A DNA stretch of 64,000 bases from contig JAEZGI010000040.1 in NCBI GenBank assembly GCA_023416995.1, positions 1 to 64,000 on the forward strand. Reading direction: 5' to 3'. Position 1 is the first letter of the stretch, and the number at the start of each line of letters is the position of its first letter. This document shows, one piece after another, positions 44,772-53,771 of this stretch. Source of the stretch: Bacteroidota bacterium (lineage in GTDB: Bacteria > Bacteroidota > Bacteroidia > Chitinophagales > Chitinophagaceae). The notes under the pieces were generated by a model. That model was not told the DNA's origin, did not search any database, and worked only from the letters and a program-made list of their open reading frames with translations. The position numbers and the translations under genes were made by a program.

Positions 44772-45187
44772 TGTTAAGCCAATACCTGAAAGACCTGCAA
44801 GCCCGTAAACTGGGAATCAAGCCATCGGCTGATAAACCAGAAAAGAAGCCACTTAAGAAAGCTGGCAAACCGATTTCAAAAGTGAGTAAACGTCAAGCGG
44901 AATTGAATGCCAAGTACCTCCGTAAGATCAAGCCTTATAAAAAGAAAAACCCATTCTGCAAGGCTCGGTTAATCGGTTGCAAAACCAACACGACCGATGT
45001 GCACCACATGAAGGGCCGGGGTAAGTATCTACTCGATGAATCTACCTGGTTACCTGTCTGCCGCGATTGTCACCGCACAATCGAACAGGATCCGCAGATG
45101 GCAAAACAGCTGGGATTGAGCGCATCAAGACTCGCCATACACGATACGGTGGATGGAAAGAAGGTCACAGTCATTGACAAAATCTAA
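44771..45187 (+). CDS. HNH-like nuclease/zinc protein (NinG-like position)
   Basis: 138 residues. A basic N-terminal half (KKPLKKAGKPISKVSKRQ), then a Cys/His region: NPFCKARLIGC, TDVHHMKGRG and VCRDCHRTIEQ. Paired CxnC plus HH and H is a compact HNH (zinc-bound) pattern. Phage proteins in this position often resolve recombination intermediates. Confidence 0.7.
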   Translation: MLSQYLKDLQARKLGIKPSADKPEKKPLKKAGKPISKVSKRQAELNAKYLRKIKPYKKKNPFCKARLIGCKTNTTDVHHMKGRGKYLLDESTWLPVCRDCHRTIEQDPQMAKQLGLSASRLAIHDTVDGKKVTVIDKI

Positions 45188-45197
45188 AATAAACACC

Positions 45198-45563
45198 ATG
45201 CAAATCCAAACAGTTAGCTACCACAAAACTTTCAACCTGGGCGGCTATTCAAACGAAAAGATCGGGGTTGAAATCAAATTACAGGAAAACGAAAATCCAA
45301 TTGATGCTTTCGCTGAAGCAAAACGCATCGTTGAAAAGTCTCATAAGTTTTTTCAAGATCAGCCGAATTACGAACGTGCAAAGGATATGGTTCGAAATCC
45401 GGATGAACATACTGGCCGTGACATTAAACCGGCGCAAGAAGCAATAGAAGCGTTTGAAGCCAATTATCCTGAGTATATCGCCCGGTTCACACCTGCTTTC
45501 AGAACACTGAACAGACCTGATGAACTGAATGATTCGTATCAGGACGATGATATGCCAATGTAA
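45198..45563 (+). CDS. Hypothetical phage protein
   Basis: 121 residues from the ATG at 45198. KTFNLGGYSNEKIGVEIKL at the start is a motif seen in Bacteroidota phage proteins of this region; the rest is helical and ends in an acidic tail. No function assigned. Confidence 0.6.
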   Translation: MQIQTVSYHKTFNLGGYSNEKIGVEIKLQENENPIDAFAEAKRIVEKSHKFFQDQPNYERAKDMVRNPDEHTGRDIKPAQEAIEAFEANYPEYIARFTPAFRTLNRPDELNDSYQDDDMPM

Positions 45564-45592
45564 ATCGATTTTCCAATTTTAAAATAGAACCA

Positions 45593-46192
45593 ATGTCAAG
45601 ACGAAAAAACACAGTGATTGTCGGCCCGCCACCTGCTGATGATATCATCAAGGATGAACGCAAGGTGGCAATTAAAGACGCCTCTATCAATGATGGTTTC
45701 TGTAACTACTCTTACGAAATCCTGCGCGGGTTTGCGAACGGTGATACCATCAACCGGAAAGGATCTAAGGTTATTCATCCGGATTTATACCAGGCATTTA
45801 AAAGGGTGCACGTTCACCTGGCATTTGTAGATGATGCTTTCCATCATTCTGCTATCGAGATCGATGATATCGACCGCTACCATGATCACAGCATCACTGA
45901 TATGTACCGTGTGGATGCAATCCGTATCAAGGGCACCGAAGAGAATGCGCGTGTTGTAATCATCGGCAGTAAGCATTTGACATTAGGAGGTCGCATGAAG
46001 GCAGAAACCCCGCCTGTGAGCCTCACAACTGCTTACAAGTGGTATAACGAGCTAAACACCGCCGTACAGAATATCATCCGCGAGGTTGAATTGTATATGG
46101 ATGGCAAGCACGATGAAACTGTGGAGCAAGAAGATAACCAGCTCGAAATGACTTTCGGCGAATCATTTGACTTCGAAAACGCTGCACAATGA
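45593..46192 (+). CDS. Hypothetical phage protein
   Basis: 199 residues. DGFCNYSYEILRGFANGDT and VDAIRIKGTEENARVVIIGSK suggest an alpha/beta structure; the C-terminus is acidic. Conserved-looking but of no family I recognise. Its end overlaps the DEAH helicase start by 4 bp. Confidence 0.6.
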   Translation: MSRRKNTVIVGPPPADDIIKDERKVAIKDASINDGFCNYSYEILRGFANGDTINRKGSKVIHPDLYQAFKRVHVHLAFVDDAFHHSAIEIDDIDRYHDHSITDMYRVDAIRIKGTEENARVVIIGSKHLTLGGRMKAETPPVSLTTAYKWYNELNTAVQNIIREVELYMDGKHDETVEQEDNQLEMTFGESFDFENAAQ

Positions 46193-47340
46193 TTTTCACT
46201 CCCCGCTGGTACCAGGAAGAAGCCATCAATAAAAGTGTGGCATTCTTTGAAACGAAGAAGAAATTCAACGCGCTTGAAATATTGCCAACCGGCAGCGGTA
46301 AATCTGTTGTGATTGCCAACATCGCAAAGCGTTTGAAGGGCAAAACGATCATCTTCCAGCCTTCAAAGGAGATCCTTGAACAGAATTTTAGAAAATTCCT
46401 ATCACAAGGTGGACGTGCTGGTATCTACTCTGCATCAGCGGGGATGAAATTTGTTGACGACACTGTTTTTGCGACCATCGGCAGCGTAGCGAAGAAACAC
46501 CACCTTTTCCGGGATCATAAAAACATCATCATCGATGAAGCTCACCTAGTGAACTCAGAAGCCGGTATGTACTTGGATTTCATTGAAGCTATCGACGGAC
46601 GTGTTTTAGGACTCACCGCAACACCGTACAGGCTTTCTACGGGTATGGATGGCGCTATGCTTAAGTTTCTCACCAGGACCCGGCCAAAGGTTTTCAACAA
46701 GTGCATTTACTACGTTCAGAATGATGTGCTGTTTAACGAAGGGCATCTTTCAAAGCTGGAATATTTCAAGTTTGATGTGGTTGATCGCCGACAGCTTGAA
46801 ACGAACACCACCGGAACTGATTTCACTGACGCTTCACTTAAGAGTTATTACCGCCTGATCAACATGCCGAAGCAAACCGCATCATATGCGCTCCGCGTGC
46901 TGGCAAAACGTAAGAATGTATTGGTGTTCTGCTCGCTTGTTTCTGAGGCTGAGGAAACAGCTAAATACATTCCAGGTGCAGTAGTGATCCATGGTAAAAC
47001 CGATGCTTCCACACGCGCTAAGATCCTTTCTGATTTTGTTAATCACAGGATCCGTTGCGTGGTGAATGTTGGAGTATTAACGACTGGTTTTGACTTTCCG
47101 GAACTCGAAGCAGTGATCATTTCCCGGTCCACTATGTCTCTTTCAATTTACTATCAAATCATTGGCCGGGTAATGCGCCCGCATCCTAATAAATCAACTG
47201 GATGGGTGCTTGACCTCGGTGGAAACTTTGACTTCTTTGGTAAGATCGAAACTATGAAAATCGTGGAAGATGAACGCGGCAAGTTGTCAATCATGAACAA
47301 CGGTAAGCACTTGACTGGCGTGGCTTTCAGAAAACAATAG
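46189..47340 (+). CDS. DEAD/DEAH-box SF2 helicase
   Basis: 383 residues. Motif Q/I region RWYQEEAI and PTGSGKS, motif II IIIDEAH, motif III GLTATP, motif V TGFDFPELEAVI and motif VI QIIGRVMRP. Similar to phage SSL2/UvsW-like helicases, which remodel replication or recombination forks. Overlaps the preceding gene by 4 bp. Confidence 0.92.
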   Translation: MIFTPRWYQEEAINKSVAFFETKKKFNALEILPTGSGKSVVIANIAKRLKGKTIIFQPSKEILEQNFRKFLSQGGRAGIYSASAGMKFVDDTVFATIGSVAKKHHLFRDHKNIIIDEAHLVNSEAGMYLDFIEAIDGRVLGLTATPYRLSTGMDGAMLKFLTRTRPKVFNKCIYYVQNDVLFNEGHLSKLEYFKFDVVDRRQLETNTTGTDFTDASLKSYYRLINMPKQTASYALRVLAKRKNVLVFCSLVSEAEETAKYIPGAVVIHGKTDASTRAKILSDFVNHRIRCVVNVGVLTTGFDFPELEAVIISRSTMSLSIYYQIIGRVMRPHPNKSTGWVLDLGGNFDFFGKIETMKIVEDERGKLSIMNNGKHLTGVAFRKQ

Positions 47341-47342
47341 AT

Positions 47343-47588
47343 ATGAAAAAACAACGCGTGAAAGACCTTAAAGCGGGTGATCTATTTGAGATGTATGGTA
47401 GGCAGTATAAGGTTCGCAGGATACATCAGGGAGAGGTGATATTCTTTGTTCCTGGTCAGACCGGCGTGTACAGAACAATATCAGCTAACAGTAACCAAAT
47501 TATTGAAATCTTAAGCGATAACAATGACGGAAACAGTAACTCAAAAAAAGTATCAACGACTGGTCCAACTGGTCCACAAGATGCGTGA
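47343..47588 (+). CDS. Small beta-rich phage protein
   Basis: 81 residues. VKDLKAGDLFEMYGRQYKVRRIHQG suggests an SH3-like beta barrel as in small nucleic-acid-binding proteins. The C-terminal tail is polar. Overlaps the next gene by 65 bp in another frame. Confidence 0.5.
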   Translation: MKKQRVKDLKAGDLFEMYGRQYKVRRIHQGEVIFFVPGQTGVYRTISANSNQIIEILSDNNDGNSNSKKVSTTGPTGPQDA

Positions 47589-47718
47589 AAAGCAATTCGC
47601 AGCCCGGTACGGTGTAAAGAGCGACATAGCTGCCGCCAGGTCACTCGAAGCCCAGGTTGATAAGATTGTGAAGTTTGAAATGAAAGAAATGAAGTCTCAA
47701 CAACCAAATATGTTTTAA
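47524..47718 (+). CDS. Small helical phage protein
   Basis: 64 residues, helical and basic (YQRLVQLVHKMREKQFAARY, then AARSLEAQVDKIV). Unknown function. Lies just before the replication protein gene. Confidence 0.5.
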   Translation: MTETVTQKKYQRLVQLVHKMREKQFAARYGVKSDIAAARSLEAQVDKIVKFEMKEMKSQQPNMF

Positions 47719-47746
47719 TGATTCCGATATCAATATCTACTGAAAA

Positions 47747-48649
47747 ATGGCACGAGAAAAAATAGGATTGAATTACTACTGGGTTGAAACCGACAGGTAC
47801 CTGGATCCGAAGATAAAGCGGCTAAAACGAAGGTTCAAAGCTGCGGGGTTGGGTGTGTACGATTACATTCTTTCGGAAATATATCGCGTTAGAGGCTGTT
47901 ACCTGGAATGGAATGAAGAAGTGTGTTTTGATGTTGCAGAATATTTTGAGATGGAAGAATCCGAGGTGAATGACATCGTTTCATTGTGTTTGTCCGTCGG
48001 ATTATTCAGTCAGAATAAGTTCGAAGAAACCGGGAAACTGACATCAAAATCTATTCAAAAACGCTTTACAGATATTTCAAAAAAAGCAAAAAGGCATCCG
48101 CAGATTCCCGAAGAATTGATAATCTGTCAGGAAGAATCTAATCTTTCGCGCGAAAAATCCGCTATTCTTCCTGAAAAAACCGCCCAAATTCCACAGGTAA
48201 GGAAAGGTAAGGTAAGTATAGGTAAGGTAAGTAATAGAGCTAAAGCTCTTTTGGCTTCTACCGAAGCCGAGCAAAACCAGAACGATCTGAAAAAGAAATA
48301 TGATGCTTTGTTAGTTGAAGTCGAATCGATGGAATCGAAAGAAGTTTGGGTTACAATCAAAAACTTCATAGCCACTCACAAACCGCTGTTTCCGGAACCA
48401 TACGCTGACCTGTGGAACATCTTCGCTGTACGGACCAGGCTTTCCAAAGTCGAGAAGCTGCCAGAATCCAGAATCAAAAAATTTAATGCCCGTATCCGGG
48501 ATCCTGCTTTCGATTTCATTCGAATACTTGAAAGCATAAAGAAAAGCCCGCTCTTGAGAGGTGATACCGGGGACTGGAAAGTGTACTTCGACTGGATCAT
48601 AGAAAATGATAAAAACTATCTCAAAATCATTGAAGGAGCGTACAACTGA
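47747..48649 (+). CDS. DUF4373 (Lin1244/Lin1753-like) phage replication initiation protein
   Basis: 300 residues. The N-terminal 95 residues (YYWVETDRYLDPKIKRLKRRFKAAGLGVYDYIL and VNDIVSLCLSVGLFS) are the DUF4373 winged-helix domain of phage replication organisers. A linker follows in which the DNA carries tandem GGTAAG repeats (encoding VRKGKVSIGKVS). The C-terminal domain (about 185-300) should contact the helicase. DnaB is encoded next, with a TGATG overlap, as in lambda O-P or SPP1-type modules. Confidence 0.83.
   Translation: MAREKIGLNYYWVETDRYLDPKIKRLKRRFKAAGLGVYDYILSEIYRVRGCYLEWNEEVCFDVAEYFEMEESEVNDIVSLCLSVGLFSQNKFEETGKLTSKSIQKRFTDISKKAKRHPQIPEELIICQEESNLSREKSAILPEKTAQIPQVRKGKVSIGKVSNRAKALLASTEAEQNQNDLKKKYDALLVEVESMESKEVWVTIKNFIATHKPLFPEPYADLWNIFAVRTRLSKVEKLPESRIKKFNARIRDPAFDFIRILESIKKSPLLRGDTGDWKVYFDWIIENDKNYLKIIEGAYN
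48196..48235 (+). repeat. Iteron-like GGTAAG tandem repeats inside the replication gene
   Basis: GGTAAGGTAAGTATA (48206-48220) is followed at once by GGTAAGGTAAGTAAT (48221-48235), and preceded by a degenerate GGTAAGGAAA (48196-48205). The repeats fall in the low-complexity linker of the DUF4373 gene, like the origin iterons inside lambda O. Confidence 0.6.
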
Positions 48650-50139
48650 TGGAAGAAGTAAAAAATAAACCCGAACGCAAAGCCCGCCGCAAACCATCCA
48701 TCGACATGGGTACGATGGTTTACGGTAAGGTTCCGCCACAGGCGAAGGATGTTGAAGCCGAGATACTTGGCAACTGTATGGATAGCGCTGATGCGTTTCT
48801 AATGGCTTCGGAATACTTACGCCCTGAATGCTTCTATGTCGAAGCACATCAAATAATTTTCCGGGCAATGATAAATCTGAACGCAGTTAACAGCCCGGTT
48901 GATGTGATGACAGTTATTCAGCAACTCACAAAGCAGGGCGAAGTTGAACTGGTTGGCGGAGTACATGAGATTTTAAAACTCAACAACACAGTTGTTAAAC
49001 GTCTTTCAGAATCTCACTGCCTGATAGTTCTTGAAAATTACATGAAACGCGAAATGATCCGGCTTGCCGGTGAAACAATCGGAGATGCTTACGATGATGA
49101 AACTGATGTTTTCGAATTGATTGACCAGCACGAGAAGGCTCTAACAGCAATCACATCAAACACGGTTTCAACCAAAGTCGTCAACATCGATGAAGCGATA
49201 GTTGAAAGCCTTACAAAAATTCAGGAGTTGCGTGCCAGGGGCAGCAGCATGACCGGTGTTCCATCCGGTTACAAGGCTCTTGATCAAATAACGCACGGAT
49301 GGCAAGCTACGAACCTCATAATTCTCGCCGCAAGGCCATCAGTGGGTAAAACTGCCTTTGCGCTGAATCTGGCCCGTAATGCGGCTAAAAATGCCGCAGG
49401 TGCGGTTATGATCTTTTCGCTGGAAATGTCACGCGGCCAGTTAGTGAACAGGATGCTTGCGGCTGAATCAGGAATTCACCTGGAAAAAGTTGCCAACGGA
49501 ATGTTGAATGATGCTGAAATGTTTAAGCTGGGCAATGACGCTGCGAATCTTTCCCAGGACACAATCATCATCGATGATACCCCGGCAATCAACATTTTCC
49601 AAATGCGCTCAAAGCTTCGTGCTACCAAACGTAAGCGCAAACTGATCCTTGTCATCATCGATTACCTGCAGCTTATGAGCGGTACGAGCGAAAAGCAGAA
49701 CATTCGTGAGCAGGAGATAAGTAAGATATCCCGCGATCTCAAAGGTCTCGCAAAAGAACTACAGGTACCCATCATCGCACTCAGCCAGTTAAGCCGCGAT
49801 GTAGAAAAACGTAAAGACGGAAATAAAATGCCGGTGCTTTCCGATCTCCGCGAATCGGGAGCCATTGAACAGGATGCAGATGATGTACTGTTTCTCTATC
49901 GCCCGGAATACTACGACATCACTTCAAACGAAATGGGCGAAAGCAACAAAGGTGAAACCCACGTCAAGATTGCGAAGCACAGGAACGGCAGGGTGGGTGA
50001 CATTGTGAAGCTTACCGCGAACCTGGCTATCCAGAAGTTTTACGATTTCGATGGCTTTGAAGTGACTAAGGACGAAATGAGATCAAAAGGTTTCAGACCA
50101 CTACGCGATATAACCGGTGACAATAACGATGATTTTTAA
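48649..50139 (+). CDS. dnaB: Replicative DNA helicase, DnaB family
   Basis: 496 residues. N-terminal DnaB helical domain (QAKDVEAEILGNCM, then VNSPVDVMTVIQQL), linker, and RecA-like motor with Walker A ARPSVGKTAF, Walker B LILVIIDYLQLM, and IIALSQLSRDVEKR with SDLRESGAIEQDADDV. Phage-encoded hexameric helicase loaded by the DUF4373 protein encoded just upstream. Start codon overlaps the previous stop. Confidence 0.96.
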   Translation: MEEVKNKPERKARRKPSIDMGTMVYGKVPPQAKDVEAEILGNCMDSADAFLMASEYLRPECFYVEAHQIIFRAMINLNAVNSPVDVMTVIQQLTKQGEVELVGGVHEILKLNNTVVKRLSESHCLIVLENYMKREMIRLAGETIGDAYDDETDVFELIDQHEKALTAITSNTVSTKVVNIDEAIVESLTKIQELRARGSSMTGVPSGYKALDQITHGWQATNLIILAARPSVGKTAFALNLARNAAKNAAGAVMIFSLEMSRGQLVNRMLAAESGIHLEKVANGMLNDAEMFKLGNDAANLSQDTIIIDDTPAINIFQMRSKLRATKRKRKLILVIIDYLQLMSGTSEKQNIREQEISKISRDLKGLAKELQVPIIALSQLSRDVEKRKDGNKMPVLSDLRESGAIEQDADDVLFLYRPEYYDITSNEMGESNKGETHVKIAKHRNGRVGDIVKLTANLAIQKFYDFDGFEVTKDEMRSKGFRPLRDITGDNNDDF

Positions 50140-50219
50140 ACTCGATAGCAAAACGAATATTAATCAGGGATTACTTAAATGCTATGAATCCCCCCAATAC
50201 TCTTTGATCTGATAGAATT

Positions 50220-51725
50220 ATGCAAGACCCATTATTCATAATAGTTGATTTATTCTGTGGCGGCGGCGGTACAACTACCGGCTTCCACATGGCTGAAAAA
50301 GGGATAGCGCAGGTGATTGCTTGTGTCAACCACGATCCGATTGCAATCAGATCGCATGCGAAAAATTACCCGGATTGTTACCACTTCACTGAAGATATGC
50401 GCTCGCTTGATTTAACTGAACTGGTTCGTATCGTTAAGTATTACCGTGCAAAATACCCAAATGCGTTGCTGATCCTTTGGGCCTCGCTTGAATGCACCAA
50501 TTTCAGTAAAGCGAAAGGCGGTCAGCCGCGTGATGCCGATAGCCGTACACTTGCCGATCATCTTGATCGCTACATCCTGGCAATACATCCGGACTACGTT
50601 CAAATTGAAAACGTGGTTGAGTTCATGAGCTGGGGACCATTGGATGAAAACGGTAAACCAGTAAGCAGAAAGAACGGTCAGGATTGGATGCGGTGGAGAA
50701 AATCTATCTGTGATCATGGGTACGTCGATGAATGGCAGGAACTCAACAGCGCAAACTTTGGAGCCTACACAAGCCGCAATCGTTTGTTTGGAGTATTTGC
50801 AAAACCGTGGATGCCGGTCGCATGGCCAGCGCCAACGCATTCAAAGAATCCTTCCAAACAATCAATGTTTGGTGATCTCAAAAAATGGATGCCGGTGAAA
50901 GAGGTTTTGGATTTCACGGATGAAGGGGAAAGTATTTTAACCAGGTCAAAAGCGCTTTCTGATAAAACACTGGAAAGGATCTACGCCGGCCTGGTTAAGT
51001 ATGTGGCGAAAGGTGACACAGCTTTTATCAGCAAATATTTCAGCGGAACAACATCAGATAAAAATATTTCAGTAGACGGACCGGCTGGAACTGTAACATG
51101 CCGCGATCATCATTCTTTGATTCAATCGGAATTCCTTGCTGCGTATTACGGAAATGGAGATAATGTTTCATCAGTCGAAAGACCATGCCCAACCGTTCCA
51201 ACCAAAGACCGGTTTGGAGTTGTACAGCCAAAGTATTTTATCGATAAACATTTTGGTGCTGCTCAAAATCAGTCGATTCATCAACCTGCAGGAACGGTCA
51301 TGCCTAATGATAAACACCGGCTGGTAAAATGCGATTCATTCATTCTAAACCCATCACACGGCGGTCACAGCACCACTACAGACAATCCCTGCCCGGTTAT
51401 CGTGGCGCGCCAAGATAAAGCACCCTTATACCTGGTGCAAGCCGAGAACGGCCCTGTAAAGGTCGCAGTGTACGACGGTGACAGCGAGATCATGATCAAG
51501 ATTAAACAGTTCATGGTTGCTTATGGCCTGGTAGATATCAAAATGCGGATGCTTCGCGTCAAAGAATTGTTGCGCATTCAAGGTTTTCCGGAAGGTTATA
51601 TTCTCGAGGGCAACCAGTCCGATCAAAAGAAGTTCATCGGAAACAGTGTGGTTCCTCATGTTGTGAAGTGCTGGATTGAAGCAATGGCAAATCGTATTCT
51701 TCAAGATCAAACCCAGGTAGCATGA
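50220..51725 (+). CDS. C5-cytosine DNA methyltransferase
   Basis: 501 residues. Motif I DLFCGGGGTTTGFHMA, catalytic motif IV LECTNFSKAKGG (Cys kept, but the usual PPC is LEC), motif VI IENVVEF, motif VIII-like TSRNRLFGVF, and motif X GNSVVPHVV. Between VIII and IX are repeated VDGPAGTVTCRDH / VERPCPTVPTKD / IHQPAGTVMPND / TDNPCPVIVARQ units, probably the target recognition region. It would add 5-methylcytosine, likely to protect phage DNA from host or own nucleases. The nuclease-fold gene behind it overlaps by 4 bp. Confidence 0.92.
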   Translation: MQDPLFIIVDLFCGGGGTTTGFHMAEKGIAQVIACVNHDPIAIRSHAKNYPDCYHFTEDMRSLDLTELVRIVKYYRAKYPNALLILWASLECTNFSKAKGGQPRDADSRTLADHLDRYILAIHPDYVQIENVVEFMSWGPLDENGKPVSRKNGQDWMRWRKSICDHGYVDEWQELNSANFGAYTSRNRLFGVFAKPWMPVAWPAPTHSKNPSKQSMFGDLKKWMPVKEVLDFTDEGESILTRSKALSDKTLERIYAGLVKYVAKGDTAFISKYFSGTTSDKNISVDGPAGTVTCRDHHSLIQSEFLAAYYGNGDNVSSVERPCPTVPTKDRFGVVQPKYFIDKHFGAAQNQSIHQPAGTVMPNDKHRLVKCDSFILNPSHGGHSTTTDNPCPVIVARQDKAPLYLVQAENGPVKVAVYDGDSEIMIKIKQFMVAYGLVDIKMRMLRVKELLRIQGFPEGYILEGNQSDQKKFIGNSVVPHVVKCWIEAMANRILQDQTQVA

Positions 51726-52192
51726 GAAAACAAAACCGCTGGCCAAAGGAAGAAGTCAAAAAGCTGTACGACGCTGGCCGTGTTCGTCAACAGGATCGCC
51801 CATACGTTGAAACGGTGCTGGGTATGCGCAAGAAGGTCCAGGATGAAAACGGCAGAATCATCGCCAAAGCATTTTCCAAACGGAGCAAGGAAAAGGAGTG
51901 GATTGAATACAACCTGGTGTACTGGTGTAATGCTAAATGCGTGCAGCTTGTTGAAGAATACAAGTTTCACCCGGAAAGAAAATGGCGGTTCGATTGGTGT
52001 ATTCCTGCACTTAAGATCGCGATAGAGTACGAAGGCGGCATTTTCGACCGCAACGGAAGTCACACATCAGTTCAGGGAATGAGCCGAGATATCGATAAGT
52101 ATAACGCAGCTGCTGCACTTGGATGGCGAGTGATCAGGCTGACAGCTATCAACTACAACACATTACTAACACAGCTAAATACCAATTCATGA
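51722..52192 (+). CDS. Vsr/DUF559-like PD-(D/E)XK endonuclease
   Basis: 156 residues. RFDWCIPALKIAIEYEGGIF gives D91 and E102xE104, with downstream H114, D122 and the GWRVIRLT strand, as in Vsr-like small nucleases. An N-terminal helical part (about 1-75) precedes it. Overlap with the methyltransferase start-stop (4 bp) suggests function with it: mismatch repair, restriction or Holliday junction cutting. Which one is open. Confidence 0.68.
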   Translation: MRKQNRWPKEEVKKLYDAGRVRQQDRPYVETVLGMRKKVQDENGRIIAKAFSKRSKEKEWIEYNLVYWCNAKCVQLVEEYKFHPERKWRFDWCIPALKIAIEYEGGIFDRNGSHTSVQGMSRDIDKYNAAAALGWRVIRLTAINYNTLLTQLNTNS

Positions 52193-52956
52193 AAACCGAA
52201 AAATTAAACACTCACGCACTTTTACTTAAGAAATATCCACCAGGTGAATATGCTTTAATGGCCGAGGTGAGTGACGCTGCGGGATTCGGAAGGTCACGAT
52301 CTGCCGACTTCGTGGCTATGAGCCTCTGGCCTTCAAGAGGTCTGTCAATTACCGGATTCGAACGAAAGTCATACAGAGGTGATTGGCTCAAAGAACTGAA
52401 AACACCGGAAAAAGCAGAAAACATATTTCAATACTGTGATTATTGGTATTTGCTGACAGACTCCGAAGATGTTGCACGGATTGACGAAATACCTGAAACC
52501 TGGGGTTGGATGCATGTGTTAAATGGGAAGATCAGAGTTATGAAGTATGCTCCAAAGCTAAACCCGGTACCGCTCACAAAACACTTCATCGCTACTATGC
52601 TGAAACGCAGTTACCAGGACGCTGCTGATTATATCCACCGTTCTGAAATCGAAAATAAGATCACCGAAGCGAGGGCAGAAGGTGTTGAGCTCGGTAAAAA
52701 AACGGCTGGCTATGAACGCGACAGGCTTATTAGAAATTTCGAAGAACTGAAAACTACCGTCACAAATTTCGAAGATGCAGCAGGAATCAAGATTGAATCC
52801 GGATGGCGGTTTGATGCGAAGAAAACAGGAGCAGTGGTGCGTTTTCTTCTTGACGGTGGAGTTGATAAAACGATAGAAGATATCAAAGAAGCACGCGACC
52901 GGCAGGAGAAATACCTTAAAACCTTGGATAACCTTATTGAATCAACACTATCATAA
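52189..52956 (+). CDS. PD-(D/E)XK-fold phage protein (MmcB-like)
   Basis: 255 residues from the ATG at 52189, overlapping the previous stop by 4 bp. EVSDAAGFGRSRSADFVAMSLWPSRGLSITGFERKSYRGDW supplies D40 and E58xK60 of a nuclease-type site; the following YCDYWYLL strand is typical of this conserved phage family. The C-terminal half is a charged coiled coil. Probably a DNA repair or processing nuclease. Confidence 0.65.
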   Translation: MKTEKLNTHALLLKKYPPGEYALMAEVSDAAGFGRSRSADFVAMSLWPSRGLSITGFERKSYRGDWLKELKTPEKAENIFQYCDYWYLLTDSEDVARIDEIPETWGWMHVLNGKIRVMKYAPKLNPVPLTKHFIATMLKRSYQDAADYIHRSEIENKITEARAEGVELGKKTAGYERDRLIRNFEELKTTVTNFEDAAGIKIESGWRFDAKKTGAVVRFLLDGGVDKTIEDIKEARDRQEKYLKTLDNLIESTLS

Positions 52957-52966
52957 AAAGTAACCT

Positions 52967-53191
52967 ATGTCAATACTAACTGATGAATCAAAAATGCCCT
53001 TCGGTAAGTTCAAAGGGCTCACCCTGGCCGAGATACCAGACTCCTATTTCGTTTACCTGTATGATAACGGACTTGAACCGGGTGACCTGAAAATGTACAT
53101 CGAAGAAAGCGTGCCAGCGATTGCAAACACTATTCATAAAAAACAGCCTAAATCCACATTACATGAAAAAGACAACATTAAAAGCCGGTGA
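52967..53191 (+). CDS. DUF3820 protein
   Basis: 74 residues. KMPFGKFKGLTLAEIPDSYFVYLYDNG is the DUF3820 signature (a small fold shared with exonuclease-associated domains in phages). Role unknown; its position beside nuclease genes suggests DNA metabolism. Confidence 0.75.
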   Translation: MSILTDESKMPFGKFKGLTLAEIPDSYFVYLYDNGLEPGDLKMYIEESVPAIANTIHKKQPKSTLHEKDNIKSR

Positions 53192-53570
53192 CCAGGTGAG
53201 ATTGAAAACACTTCGGTCAATGTATCCTGAGACAGTAAACCTGTCACTGAAAGACAATTTGAATCTTGAATCAATCTACACGGTTGAAAGCTACTGTAAG
53301 ATTGATAACACGGTTATCCTTGATGGTTACAGATACCTGCACAATCCGAATAAATTCATCGTGGTTAATCCGAAGGTCATCGGCACGGCGCGAATCTCCC
53401 GGACGAGTAACAAACAATTTCGGTTCAACCTCCGTGCCCGTAATGGTGAGATCGTTGCCACGTCTGAAACCTACACTCAGAAAAAGAGTTTAAAGAAAAC
53501 ACTTGAAAATCTTTTTCCTCAGTGGGAGATAGTGGACACAACGAGATCCAGTAAAACCAAGATCCAATGA
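53163..53570 (+). CDS. Protein with C-terminal DUF1508 (YegP-like) domain
   Basis: 135 residues from the ATG at 53163. The N-terminal part has a KOW/SH3-like look (KAGDQVRLKTLRS); the C-terminal part NKQFRFNLRARNGEIVATSETYTQKKSLKKT is a DUF1508 repeat. Overlaps DUF3820 by 29 bp and the next gene by 4. Confidence 0.65.
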   Translation: MKKTTLKAGDQVRLKTLRSMYPETVNLSLKDNLNLESIYTVESYCKIDNTVILDGYRYLHNPNKFIVVNPKVIGTARISRTSNKQFRFNLRARNGEIVATSETYTQKKSLKKTLENLFPQWEIVDTTRSSKTKIQ

Positions 53571-53746
53571 GCCTGTTCTATTACGCAATACTGGCCGCAT
53601 TGCAGGCCGGGGAAAAGCCAGATGAGATCGTAAGCCAGTTAAACAGTCAGGGTAAAGATAATCCGCGCATGATCGCTGAGAGCCTGATTAAAGACATGGT
53701 TTGGATGGTCAGAAAAGAGATGTTGAGGAATAAAGAAATCGCGTAG
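53567..53746 (+). CDS. Small helical phage protein
   Basis: 59 residues, MSLFYYAILAALQAGEKPDE then a helical segment. Start overlaps the previous stop (ATGA). Last gene of this rightward block before the leftward membrane gene. Confidence 0.55.
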   Translation: MSLFYYAILAALQAGEKPDEIVSQLNSQGKDNPRMIAESLIKDMVWMVRKEMLRNKEIA

Positions 53747-53771
53747 GAACTTATCAGTAAACATTGAACAA

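Noticed and set aside
48196..48235. CRISPR-like tandem repeat
   Set aside because: Units are only 15 bp, without spacers, and lie inside a coding sequence; iterons are a better reading. No CRISPR array or cas gene was seen anywhere.
48311..48868. 185-codon minus-strand ORF
   Set aside because: Overlaps both the DUF4373 gene and dnaB on the opposite strand; no recognisable domain.
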